Notes under the pieces: model-generated
Database searches by the model: none
The model's input: the letters and a program-made list of their open reading frames with translations, nothing else
Told to the model about the DNA's origin: nothing
Shown: in pieces, positions 25,709-34,128 of the stretch
Layout: each line of letters opens with the position of its first letter
How positions within the stretch are numbered: the stretch's first letter is position 1
Made by a program: the position numbers and the translations under genes
NCBI RefSeq assembly: GCF_024622195.1
Contig: NZ_JANKBI010000013.1
Span: forward strand, 118,207-182,206
Direction: 5' to 3'
From: Murimonas intestini
GTDB lineage: Bacteria > Bacillota > Clostridia > Lachnospirales > Lachnospiraceae
Length of the DNA stretch: 64,000 nt

Positions 25709-26737
25709 ATGGGAAAAAATAAAGTTACATTAAATGATGTTGCGAAAGCAGCAGGTGTTTCTTCAAGCACAGTATCTCGCGTGCTGAATCACCGCTCTCT
25801 TGTAAAGAGCGATACTTTAAAACAAATAGAAGATGCCATGAACTCCCTGGGTTATATTCATAAAAATACTAATACAGAAGCTGATTCCCATGACAATGCC
25901 GCAGTCATTGATGAGTCCCCGTTAATTCTGCTCAGCATACCGTCAAATAATTATCAGTTCTACCATGAGATCATAAGCGGGACTTATGAGGCAGCCAGAG
26001 TCCATGGTTATTACCTGATTACAAGTCAGTTAGCGCTGGACCCGGATTCTGACCCTGTTTTCTGCAGTCTGGTCCGTCAGATGAATGTAACCGGCGTGAT
26101 CATGTTAAACAATGTTTCGGAAAAGTTTCTGAATGAGATACAGGCTATATGTCCTGTAGTACAGTGCTGTGAACACAACGATAATACTGCCTTTTCATAT
26201 GTCGGCATAGATGATTACGCTGCGGCAAGAAATGCAACCGATTATTTAATTTCCTGCGGATGCAGGAAAATTGCGTTTCTCAATGGGCCTCTCTCTTACA
26301 TGTATGCCCAAAAAAGAAGACTCGGTTTTTTAGATTCTATTAAAACGGCTAACCTTACAATACCAGAAAACTGGATCGTTTCCATTGGTGAGATAGATTA
26401 TGATATGGCCTTTTCTACCTGCTACCGGCTTCTCAGCCTGGAGAATGCGCCAAAAGCGTTTTTCGCGGTTTCAGATATATTTGCCATAGCCGCCATCAAT
26501 GCCGCGGAGCAGTTTAACCTGCGGGTCCCGGAAGATATTATGGTTGTTGGCTTTGACAATCTGGAGGTATCCCGTATGGCCCACCCGGCCATTACGACAG
26601 TAAGCCAGCCCCGAAGGCAAATGGGCTATTCCGCTTTTGAATTATTATATAATCACATTTTAAGCCCCGACACACCTACTTCTATAATATTAAATACAGA
26701 ACTGATCGTCCGTAATACCACGGCCCGTTTCCTGTAA
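25709..26737 (+). CDS. LacI-family transcriptional regulator (copy 1)
   Basis: The 342-residue protein starts with a LacI helix-turn-helix and hinge, VTLNDVAKAAGVSSSTVSRV, then a periplasmic-binding-like effector domain with YVGIDDYAAARNATDYL and VVGFDNLEVSRMAHPAITTV. It resembles the second LacI regulator at 41105 throughout, including RLGF/QDAF, IDYDMA and SDIFAIAA segments, so the two are paralogues. It is divergent from the GH43 operon's two-component genes and is followed by the MATE genes on the other strand. It may control either the GH43 operon or the cluster beyond. Confidence 0.92.
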   Translation: MGKNKVTLNDVAKAAGVSSSTVSRVLNHRSLVKSDTLKQIEDAMNSLGYIHKNTNTEADSHDNAAVIDESPLILLSIPSNNYQFYHEIISGTYEAARVHGYYLITSQLALDPDSDPVFCSLVRQMNVTGVIMLNNVSEKFLNEIQAICPVVQCCEHNDNTAFSYVGIDDYAAARNATDYLISCGCRKIAFLNGPLSYMYAQKRRLGFLDSIKTANLTIPENWIVSIGEIDYDMAFSTCYRLLSLENAPKAFFAVSDIFAIAAINAAEQFNLRVPEDIMVVGFDNLEVSRMAHPAITTVSQPRRQMGYSAFELLYNHILSPDTPTSIILNTELIVRNTTARFL

Positions 26738-26782
26738 GCTTTCAGGGCTATATTCTCATCATATTTCTCAATATCTTAATAC

Positions 26783-26815
26783 CGCTTTCTGCGGGCTGAC
26801 ACCCGCGGAAAAGTA
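26783..26815. terminator. Possible terminator between convergent genes
   Basis: TTCTGCGGG and CCCGCGGAA form a stem with one wobble around CTGACA. It lies between the lacI gene (+) and the end of the MATE operon (-). The T-runs are short, so confidence is low. Confidence 0.4.
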
Positions 26816-26830
26816 TTTCTCTTATATCTC

Positions 26831-27388
26831 TTAAAATTTCCGGATGATTACAGCTGCCAAATAATACAAAACCATCACACATCCTGTCAGCAGCGTTATC
26901 TTCATCCATTTCATATATTTTTTCTTTGCCGGAATTTCTTCCGGTCCGGCATAAAGAATAAGCTCAGGGTCTTCCGCTTCATTCACCTGCGTATATTCAT
27001 CTGCCTCTCTGCCGGATATTTCATCTGAAAACTTATATGTTTTTTCTTTATAGCCGTAATAACAGACCCTGATCAATTGGATCAGGCACAGGGCAAGCAG
27101 GGGTACTGCAAAAAACAGCCACACAGCCAGAAGTGACTGGCTGCTTCTTAAAAAAAACGCTGCAGGCCCTGATGTTCTCTTATCCTGGATGGTGACAATA
27201 ATTTCTACCAGTAACGTGACCGGAAGCAGAATCAGCATGGCCCAGAAAAGTTCCTTTACAATAACAGGAAGCAGCGGTTCATAATTGGCCCTGATCACTT
27301 TCCGCCTCTTCCTTTCGCTTTTCTGTTCCTGCTTTTCCCTCCTCTCTGCTTCTCTTTCCCTATTATAGTAAGCTTTATATTTCGGCAT
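26831..27388 (-). CDS. Small membrane protein of unknown function
   Basis: A 185-residue protein that starts with a very basic, coiled-coil-like region (residues 8-32, ReREAERREK-type) and has three hydrophobic segments (about 46-68, 83-108 and 162-182) separated by an acidic loop. I recognise no domain. It starts 3 bp after the MATE gene stop, so it is the last gene of that operon and could be an accessory membrane protein. Confidence 0.65.
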   Translation of the reverse strand: MPKYKAYYNREREAERREKQEQKSERKRRKVIRANYEPLLPVIVKELFWAMLILLPVTLLVEIIVTIQDKRTSGPAAFFLRSSQSLLAVWLFFAVPLLALCLIQLIRVCYYGYKEKTYKFSDEISGREADEYTQVNEAEDPELILYAGPEEIPAKKKYMKWMKITLLTGCVMVLYYLAAVIIRKF

Positions 27389-27391
27389 AGG

Positions 27392-28780
27392 CTACTCCCC
27401 TTCTATATCCCTATGGACTTCCTGACCTCCTGTCAGGCTCTTAAGCTTCCACTTTCCGCTCTTATAGCGGATCACTCCAAGCACAGTGGTGACTGTCCAT
27501 GCAATCGGCGTTGCCCAGAAAATCCCCACATAACCAAGAGGTGTATAATAAGCAAGTACATACGCAGCCCCAATGCGGAGAAACAGTTCAAAAAAGCTGA
27601 GAGACGCGGAGGCGGCCACATCACCCACTCCTGTGAGCGTATAACGGAGCGTGTAATCCACACCGCAGAAAAATATCCCGGCAGCCGTAGCTGTCAAATA
27701 CTGCTGTCCTACATTCACAGTGGTTTCTGTAGAAGTAAAAAGTCCCATGAGGGCTCCGCCCCCAAAAACCAAAACCAGCACCGCAAATATAGAGTAAAGC
27801 AGCATGATTTTCATACATGCCGAAAGCCCTTTTCCCACACGGTCAAACTTTTTTGCACCCACATTCTGCCCTGCAAATACCTGCATTCCATCTGATACAC
27901 CTCCCGGCGGGTAAGAGACCATCTGCTCAATCTTCGTCGCAGCCGCATATGCTGCCATGACCGGAAGCGCGGCCGTTGTAAACGAGTTGACAAATGTCTG
28001 CAATACAAGCGCTCCTATAGTCATAGTGGAAGACTGCAGCGTGGCCGGAACCCCGATCTTAATTATCTGTCTCACGGCTTTTCCGTCAGGGCTCAAGTTC
28101 TTTCTGTCCGGATGAATAATGGTAAATTTATGCCATAATATGACCCAGCAAACCATTGCCGATATTATAGTGGCTATAACTGTGGCATAGGCCACCCCGC
28201 GGGTACCCATATGAAACTGTGCCACAAACAGGATATTCAGCGTTATGTTGATGACTGCAGTGACAATCAGCACGATCATTGGGGTCACAGAATCACCCAT
28301 GGCCCGCGAGACAGAGTTGCCTGCATTATAAAAAGCAGTAGCAATGGTGCCTGCAAAAATAATCGTCAGGTAATCCTTTGCCATTGTCAGTACTTCCCCT
28401 TCAACATGCATCATTTCCAATATCCACCCTGATGCAGCGATCCCGGTAATCGTTAAAATGACTGCCACAAAAACAATGATATATATGGATGATGTTAAAC
28501 ACTTTTTTACTCTCTCATAATCCTTCGCGCCAAGATGCTGTGACAGGACAACACTCACTCCTGTTGTCATCCCTGACACGACCATCAGAAGGACTCCTGA
28601 AACAGCCCCCGCAGAACCGACTGCCCCCATGGCTGTATCCCCCACAAAACGTCCAATGATCATAACATCTGCAAGATTATACAAATTCTGCAGTATGAGC
28701 GTCAAAGCTATGGGCCACGAAAACAAAAGAAGTTCCTTCACCGGGTTTCCTTTTGTAAAATCTCTGACATTTTTCTTCAT
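27392..28780 (-). CDS. MATE-family multidrug/metabolite exporter
   Basis: ATG 28780 has GGAG at nine-base spacing and is preferred to the TTG at 28795. The 462-residue protein has the twelve-segment MATE plan and starts with FTKGNPVKELLLFSWPIALTL. MATE proteins export cationic or organic compounds using sodium or proton gradients. Its sequence is strongly similar to the next upstream MATE protein over the full length, indicating tandem duplication. Confidence 0.9.
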   Translation of the reverse strand: MKKNVRDFTKGNPVKELLLFSWPIALTLILQNLYNLADVMIIGRFVGDTAMGAVGSAGAVSGVLLMVVSGMTTGVSVVLSQHLGAKDYERVKKCLTSSIYIIVFVAVILTITGIAASGWILEMMHVEGEVLTMAKDYLTIIFAGTIATAFYNAGNSVSRAMGDSVTPMIVLIVTAVINITLNILFVAQFHMGTRGVAYATVIATIISAMVCWVILWHKFTIIHPDRKNLSPDGKAVRQIIKIGVPATLQSSTMTIGALVLQTFVNSFTTAALPVMAAYAAATKIEQMVSYPPGGVSDGMQVFAGQNVGAKKFDRVGKGLSACMKIMLLYSIFAVLVLVFGGGALMGLFTSTETTVNVGQQYLTATAAGIFFCGVDYTLRYTLTGVGDVAASASLSFFELFLRIGAAYVLAYYTPLGYVGIFWATPIAWTVTTVLGVIRYKSGKWKLKSLTGGQEVHRDIEGE

Positions 28781-28811
28781 AATCTTGCTCTCCAAACTCT
28801 CTTATGATTTT

Positions 28812-30194
28812 TCAAGATTCCTGCGCTGTGCGGACAGACGATGATTTAACGATTCTTTTCTGTTTCCATTTTCCGCCGCAAAACCTGGCGGTAGCTGCAC
28901 CTGATGTAATCACCCATCCTATAGGTGTTCCGAGAAATACGCCTATATAGCCAAGCGGGGTATATCCTGAAAGTATGTATGCCCCTGCAATACGGGCAGC
29001 CAGTTCAACCACAGTAAATACTGCCGATGCAACAGAGTCACCGGCGCCGTTTAACACGGCCCGCAGAGTAAAGCTAACTCCATTAAAAAACACAAAAACC
29101 GCAATGATCACCAGGTACTTATAACCGATCCCAACAGTCGCTTCAGTTGCCGTAAACAGACTCATAAGGGTGCGGCCGCCAAAAAGGAGCAGTGCTCCGC
29201 ACAGCAGGGAATAAACAGCTATGATCTTGACAGATGCCTTCAGCCCCTGACCCACGCGCTCAAATTTTCCAGCTCCCACATTCTGTCCCACCAATACCTG
29301 TATCCCATGGGAAATCCCACCCATAGGATAAGTGACCAGCGCCTCAATTTTGGTTGCCGCGGCATAGGCTGCCATGACAGGAAGACTGCCTGTGGTAAAA
29401 CTGTTAACCATACTCTGGACAGCCATCACTCCAAGCGTACCTGTAGAAGAACTCAGAGCTGACGGGATCCCCAGTTTAAAGATAATCTTTCCGATCTCTC
29501 TGTCCGGCTTCAGAGATGTACGGTCAGGACGGATCATAGGACATCTTTTCCATATAATGACCCAGCAGATAACAGCTGCAATAACTGTCGCCAGGACTGT
29601 GGCGTAAGCCACGCCTGCCACACCCATATGAAAGCCGGCTACAAACAGAACGTTCAAGCCTATATTTAAGACAGAAGTGAAAATCAGTATGATCATAGGG
29701 CTAAGGGAATCTCCCAGAGACCTGGAAATCACATATCCCATATTGTAAAGGGCAGTGGCAACAGTTCCTGCAAACATGATCCTAAGATATTGTGATGCCA
29801 GAACCTTTGCTTCCCCTTCTACATTAATGAAATCCAGCAGTGCAGAAGAAGCACACAGTCCCACAATGCCAAAAACAACTGCCAGTGCAATAATAATATA
29901 AGTAGACGTCATAAGTGTTTTCTTCACATTTGTCTCCTGAACTGCCCCGACATACTGCGAAATCACTACAGCTGCACCCTGGGTCATCCCAGTCACCAGC
30001 ATCAGCACCACATTTGTGATCGTCCCGGCACATCCCACGGCACCCATAGCCACATCCCCCAGAAACTTTCCCACAACCATTGTATCTGCCGAATTATAAA
30101 AGTTCTGTAAAAGTATTGCTATAATCAGGGGCCATGAGAAAGCCAGCAGCTGCTTTCCAGGATTTCCCTGTGTGAAATCTTTCATCTTTGCCAT
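28812..30194 (-). CDS. MATE-family exporter, tandem paralogue
   Basis: A 460-residue MATE protein that starts MKDFTQGNPGKQLLAFSWPL. It shares many stretches with its neighbour, such as MAAYAAATKIE, VGQNVGA and YTPLGYIGVF, the pattern of a gene duplication. It lies 31 bp upstream of the other copy in the same direction. Substrate unknown; the two could act together or have diverged. Confidence 0.9.
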   Translation of the reverse strand: MAKMKDFTQGNPGKQLLAFSWPLIIAILLQNFYNSADTMVVGKFLGDVAMGAVGCAGTITNVVLMLVTGMTQGAAVVISQYVGAVQETNVKKTLMTSTYIIIALAVVFGIVGLCASSALLDFINVEGEAKVLASQYLRIMFAGTVATALYNMGYVISRSLGDSLSPMIILIFTSVLNIGLNVLFVAGFHMGVAGVAYATVLATVIAAVICWVIIWKRCPMIRPDRTSLKPDREIGKIIFKLGIPSALSSSTGTLGVMAVQSMVNSFTTGSLPVMAAYAAATKIEALVTYPMGGISHGIQVLVGQNVGAGKFERVGQGLKASVKIIAVYSLLCGALLLFGGRTLMSLFTATEATVGIGYKYLVIIAVFVFFNGVSFTLRAVLNGAGDSVASAVFTVVELAARIAGAYILSGYTPLGYIGVFLGTPIGWVITSGAATARFCGGKWKQKRIVKSSSVRTAQES

Positions 30195-30227
30195 ATTCTT
30201 CTGCTCCTCTTCTGCCTTTCTATTTTA

Positions 30228-30262
30228 AAGGGCATCCTGTCTGATACAAAACGGATGCCCCT
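30228..30262 (-). terminator. Terminator of the glycoside catabolic operon
   Basis: GGGCATCC (30230-30237) and GGATGCCC (30253-30260) form an 8-bp stem; the minus strand continues TTTAAAATAG. It is 33 bp beyond the last gene of the cluster and separates it from the MATE operon. Confidence 0.75.
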
Positions 30263-30294
30263 AAAATATATTTATCTCAACAAACTGCAGCCGT

Positions 30295-31335
30295 TTACTC
30301 CCCGATCAGCCTCCTCATCATCTCGTGATTCCGCCTAACCTGTTCCACCTCGTCTACCAGGTTTTCTCTGCCCATATCCTGCCATGCACGCTGTCCCTCG
30401 AACTCGGTACAGATATAACCATCCCAGTTATGATCCTTCAGGACTTGGATTACTTTTTCAAAGTCTTCAGCTGGTTCTTCATATTGTCCTGGCTTTCCTG
30501 GAATCTCAACCATATCATGGCATTTGCCGTGGAAACTGAATACATACGGCAAAATCTCAACTAAATCTTCGGGATCCGCACACTTCTTCCAGTGGAAGGC
30601 CCCTGCCTCTGCCTGTGTCAACTTACCGGGATATCGCTTGTCAATCTCAGTTCCAAGTTCTGAGAGCGGGACTTCCTTCCATAAGGCTCTGATATCTTCA
30701 GCCAGGCCCTTATCTTCCATATGACGGAGAGTACGTTCAATACCATCTATATAAGGTGCTTTGTTGAAAATGCCCATATCTGGAATAAATCCGACTTTTG
30801 TTGTACCTGTTTTTTTGATAAAATCTACCGTGTCCTGTACAGCAGTCCCGGGACTTTCACAGAAAAGTCCTTTAATGGCTGGATTCGGCTTGATTGGAAT
30901 AGGGAGATGGATTTCCCAGGCTATTGCCACATTCAGTTTTTCTGCTGTATCCAGTGCACGTTCAGCTACGTCGGCTGGAAGTCCCGTCATGGCACGTACA
31001 TGTGTAAATCCCATATCATGGGCAAGCTTTAATTCCAGCTTCAAAAGTTCAGCTGCCTCCCTGTGGTTCATCACATGGTCACGGAACCGCAGCGGATCTA
31101 AAAATCCGTCAAGTGCAACAGGTTTCAAGTCATAACGGGCCATCGTATTAGCCCAGTCAGCTAAAAACTCTTTAGATGGAAACGGATATCCGGGAACAGT
31201 TGCCTCACTGATGATCTCCACTCCGTCACACTTCAAATTGTCATGCATTTCTTTTGCCATATCATGATAATCCATTCTTCCGAAAAATTGTTCCTGCTGA
31301 TAACTGTAAAAAGATACTCCTCTTTTAATCGCCAT
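30295..31335 (-). CDS. TIM-barrel enzyme, C-glycoside deglycosidase alpha-like
   Basis: A 346-residue TIM barrel of the sugar phosphate isomerase/epimerase (AP endonuclease 2-like) fold. Residues at the strand ends expected to bind a metal are E141 (WEIH), D186 (IPDMG), H269 (FSFHGK) and E311 (TEFEGQ); H143 in the same EIH motif is a candidate general base. Length and motif layout, with the 147-residue protein encoded 17 bp upstream, fit the large subunit of bacterial C-glycoside deglycosidases (DgpC/DfgA/CarC type). Those cleave the C-C bond of 3-keto-C-glycosides. Other members of the fold cleave 3-keto O-glycosides, so the exact bond is an inference. Confidence 0.75.
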   Translation of the reverse strand: MAIKRGVSFYSYQQEQFFGRMDYHDMAKEMHDNLKCDGVEIISEATVPGYPFPSKEFLADWANTMARYDLKPVALDGFLDPLRFRDHVMNHREAAELLKLELKLAHDMGFTHVRAMTGLPADVAERALDTAEKLNVAIAWEIHLPIPIKPNPAIKGLFCESPGTAVQDTVDFIKKTGTTKVGFIPDMGIFNKAPYIDGIERTLRHMEDKGLAEDIRALWKEVPLSELGTEIDKRYPGKLTQAEAGAFHWKKCADPEDLVEILPYVFSFHGKCHDMVEIPGKPGQYEEPAEDFEKVIQVLKDHNWDGYICTEFEGQRAWQDMGRENLVDEVEQVRRNHEMMRRLIGE

Positions 31336-31352
31336 TCTTTTTCTCCTCCTGT

Positions 31353-31796
31353 CTATTTGATTTCAACATCAAAATAGTAAACTTCTTTTTGCTTTGTCTG
31401 TTCTCCCACCAAATCCTTAGGAAGTGGGGTATTCTCAATCCACTCCTGGTCATGGGGCTGCCAGCCGTACTGAACCATTGCACCCTGCATTAGCCCTAAC
31501 CTGTGCGGGCCCTTAGACAATCCCCCCGGACAGTCTATATAGAGCGTTGCATAATCATCAAAATCCCAATGTTCCCATACTGCCTTTGCTATCTCATCAA
31601 AGGTTCTGGGCGGTTTTCCGTTAATTTCAAATTTCTGTTTTTCTAATGGGTATTCCACTCCGTCAACCTCAACATAATACCCCCGGACCAGGCTTAAAAA
31701 ACAGCCTCGGTAATCACCTACATGAACCTGGAATTTGAAGCCGTCCTGTCCATTGTTCTGGAAGCTTCCTTCCTTAACCATATATTTATCAAACAT
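31353..31796 (-). CDS. C-glycoside deglycosidase beta-subunit-like protein (DUF6379)
   Basis: A 147-residue beta-rich protein: MFDKYMVKEGSFQN, GFKFQVHVGDYRG, VEVDGVEYP and a C-terminal YYFDVEIK. This matches the small beta subunit family (former DUF6379) of C-glycoside deglycosidases, which binds the TIM-barrel alpha subunit and is required for activity. Outside that partnership the family has few known contexts, so the adjacent alpha-like gene makes the assignment much stronger. No signal peptide. Family call is from recognition of the pattern and needs an HMM search to confirm. Confidence 0.75.
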   Translation of the reverse strand: MFDKYMVKEGSFQNNGQDGFKFQVHVGDYRGCFLSLVRGYYVEVDGVEYPLEKQKFEINGKPPRTFDEIAKAVWEHWDFDDYATLYIDCPGGLSKGPHRLGLMQGAMVQYGWQPHDQEWIENTPLPKDLVGEQTKQKEVYYFDVEIK

Positions 31797-31834
31797 GCTT
31801 TCTTCTCCTTTTTAATAAAATAGTATTTATGAAG

Positions 31835-32668
31835 TTACCATCCCAAAATCTTCAGATATTCTCTGCTTCTCCTGGCAGCCTCTGCTGGTGTCAGTCCATA
31901 ATGCTCATCCTGTTCCACAACCACCCATTTTGACCCGGCTTCAATGACAGCGTCTAAAACAGGCTCCCAGATCTGCATTCCAAATCCCACCGGCCTGAAT
32001 TCAAATATGCCTGTGTCCTCTTCTTCCTGCTCTGTCTCAATTCCTATCAATTTATACATATTCCTGGGATTTCCTTCTTTTATGAAATCCTTCAGATGTA
32101 CGATCTCACAGCGGCTGCCATATTTCTTCAGGTACTCCACTGGACTCTGCCCCGCCACCTTGATCCAGCAGAGGTCCGGTTCCACTTTTAATATGTCCTC
32201 CGGTATCTGCTTATAAATATCATCAAATCCAAAGGTGCCGTCCGGCAGCCTGACGAATTCAAAGTCATGGTTGTGATATTCCAGTTTGATGCCGTTCTCC
32301 TTCATGACCTGTCCTATCCTTGTCATTTCCTTTTTCACTGTCTCATAGCCGTCCGTATTTGGCCTGTATTCCTCCGGAAGATAGGGAACAGCAATATATT
32401 CCACCCCTATCTTTTTGTAAGTATCTGCTACCCCCTGTGCATCTGCCATCATATCCGCCAGCGGTACGTGTGCACTGATAGGGACAAGGCCAATTTCATC
32501 CAGTGTTTTCCTGATATATTCCGGCTCCAGTCCATAAAGCCCTGCCAGTTCTACACCATCATACCCCATGGCTTTTACCTGTCTCATAACATCCGCAAAA
32601 TTTTCAGGAGTGTCTTCAAGAAGGTCCCTGAGACCATATACCTGAATGCCAACCGGAAGTTTCTTCAT
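31835..32668 (-). CDS. Sugar phosphate isomerase/epimerase-like TIM-barrel protein
   Basis: ATG 32668 follows AGGTGAG and is preferred to the GTG at 32677. The 277-residue product has the AP endonuclease 2-like barrel: GIQVYGLRD near the start, YDGVELAGLYG, a central LEYHNHDFEF and VEPDLCWIKVAG, and C-terminal WVVVEQDEHYG. The His and Glu of these motifs are the expected metal ligands. Relatives in redox glycoside pathways act as lyases on 3-keto sugars or isomerise the released keto-sugar. It would fit either step here. Confidence 0.8.
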   Translation of the reverse strand: MKKLPVGIQVYGLRDLLEDTPENFADVMRQVKAMGYDGVELAGLYGLEPEYIRKTLDEIGLVPISAHVPLADMMADAQGVADTYKKIGVEYIAVPYLPEEYRPNTDGYETVKKEMTRIGQVMKENGIKLEYHNHDFEFVRLPDGTFGFDDIYKQIPEDILKVEPDLCWIKVAGQSPVEYLKKYGSRCEIVHLKDFIKEGNPRNMYKLIGIETEQEEEDTGIFEFRPVGFGMQIWEPVLDAVIEAGSKWVVVEQDEHYGLTPAEAARRSREYLKILGW

Positions 32669-32736
32669 AGTTCTCACCTGCCTTTTCTTCTAATATTTAG
32701 TATCTGTCTTCACGCAGTGCCCTTTTCTGCAGGGTA

Positions 32737-33999
32737 CTAAAACTCCGTGTCAAACCTGTATAACCTGCCGTCGATCTCCTGCTCTCTCATGTATGTGGAC
32801 GGTGAACTGTTCACTATCTCATCGTATGTCACGCTGCGTCCAAGCTCATTGGAAAGAAAGAATCCATCCGTAATAATAAGCTGATTCAGGGCTATCTCCG
32901 GTGTATTATAACGTGTCGTATCATCAAGGATCCCCAGTTTATATGCCAGCCACATGCACTGGTTGTCATTGTAGAGCATCATGCGCGGGTCTTTTCTTGC
33001 CTCCAGCATGCCATTGCTGTCACATTCCAGATCGATTCCCACATCACGGCCGTCCATTGTTCCAAAGAACCGCAGGTCCGGTTCCCCGCCAAATGACGGA
33101 GGCCTGTTTGGATTAGACCTTGCAAATTTTCCGCCCACAGTATCTGTATCCTTCACCTCAAGCCCGCCCCTGGAGCCCAGAATATAAGTCATAGCATAAT
33201 CCTTGTAATTGTTAGCTGAGGTAGAGAGGAAGTGGAAACCAAGACCTGTCTCAAACCGGACAAAACCATCGATCGTATCTTCTACCCCATACCCGTCAGG
33301 CGCCGTGACCAGCTTTGGATCATAATCTACAAAATGGCCTGTAAATCCAGTTACAGACTGTACCTTAGGACAGTCAAACAGATACAGGATCTGGCCGATC
33401 ACATAAATGCCAAGATCAATGGAAGGTCCATGGCCTGCAATTTTCTTTGAGAGAAAATCAGAGGTAAACTCAGGAAGATCATATCCCGGCCGCCTGCGGC
33501 TGGTACACTGCTCCAGATTTACATAGTAGGGAGTCCCAAGCTTTCCGCTCTTGATATACTCTTTTGCGACCCTGGTCTGCGGTGTCATAAGTGAACTTAT
33601 CTGTACATGGAATTTTCTGTTCAGCTTTTTAGCCGCATCTGCCATCAGCTTCCCGTCAGCATATGTAACTGCCGCCGGTTTTTCGCAATAACAATCAAAG
33701 CCTGCTTTCATCACTTCAATGGAGACTGGGACATGGAGATTGTTATGCACGCACACGTCGATCGTATCGATATCATCACGTTTCAGCATTTCGTGATAAT
33801 CGGTGTACATATCTTTTTCATCCATCTGGTATTCTTCTCCCCAGGCCTTCAGCCGTTCAGGGCTAATCTCCGCAATAGCCGCTATCTCTGCCCGGAATCC
33901 AAGGAGTTCTGCTCTCTCATTTATATTTTTATAAATCTGCATATGGCGGTGGGAAATCATGCCTCCGCCAATGATGCCTATCCTCACTGTCTTTATCAT
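32737..33999 (-). CDS. Gfo/Idh/MocA oxidoreductase, candidate glycoside 3-oxidase
   Basis: The 420-residue NAD(P)-dependent protein has a Rossmann motif GIIGGGMIS (8-16) and catalytic-site EKP at 106-108 (Lys107). A larger C-terminal alpha/beta domain follows with GPSIDLGIYVI and a long insertion around 280-360. AAGGAGG precedes ATG 33999. In C-glycoside gene sets an enzyme of this type (DgpA-like) oxidises the sugar C3 hydroxyl before bond cleavage, and in related redox glycosidase pathways it also reduces the released 3-keto sugar. The C-terminal domain is larger than in the second oxidoreductase of this cluster. Confidence 0.85.
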   Translation of the reverse strand: MIKTVRIGIIGGGMISHRHMQIYKNINERAELLGFRAEIAAIAEISPERLKAWGEEYQMDEKDMYTDYHEMLKRDDIDTIDVCVHNNLHVPVSIEVMKAGFDCYCEKPAAVTYADGKLMADAAKKLNRKFHVQISSLMTPQTRVAKEYIKSGKLGTPYYVNLEQCTSRRRPGYDLPEFTSDFLSKKIAGHGPSIDLGIYVIGQILYLFDCPKVQSVTGFTGHFVDYDPKLVTAPDGYGVEDTIDGFVRFETGLGFHFLSTSANNYKDYAMTYILGSRGGLEVKDTDTVGGKFARSNPNRPPSFGGEPDLRFFGTMDGRDVGIDLECDSNGMLEARKDPRMMLYNDNQCMWLAYKLGILDDTTRYNTPEIALNQLIITDGFFLSNELGRSVTYDEIVNSSPSTYMREQEIDGRLYRFDTEF

Positions 34000-34036
34000 G
34001 TATACCTCCTTACTTTTTCTGTCTGTCTTAAGTTTC

Positions 34037-34064
34037 GGTTACCGGAAGCCTGCTTCCGGTAACC
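34037..34064. repeat. Strong intercistronic hairpin between transporter and catabolic genes
   Basis: GGTTACCGGAAGC (34037-34049) and its exact inverse (34052-34064) form a 13-bp stem with almost no loop. It lies between the binding protein gene and the oxidoreductase gene. On the minus strand it has no T-run, so it is probably an mRNA-stabilising or processing stem rather than a terminator. Confidence 0.75.
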
Positions 34065-34128
34065 TTTTACCATAAACTCATCCCTGGCTGTACTTTTCTT
34101 TCTGTGTCATGAATCTTTTGTATGCTTT

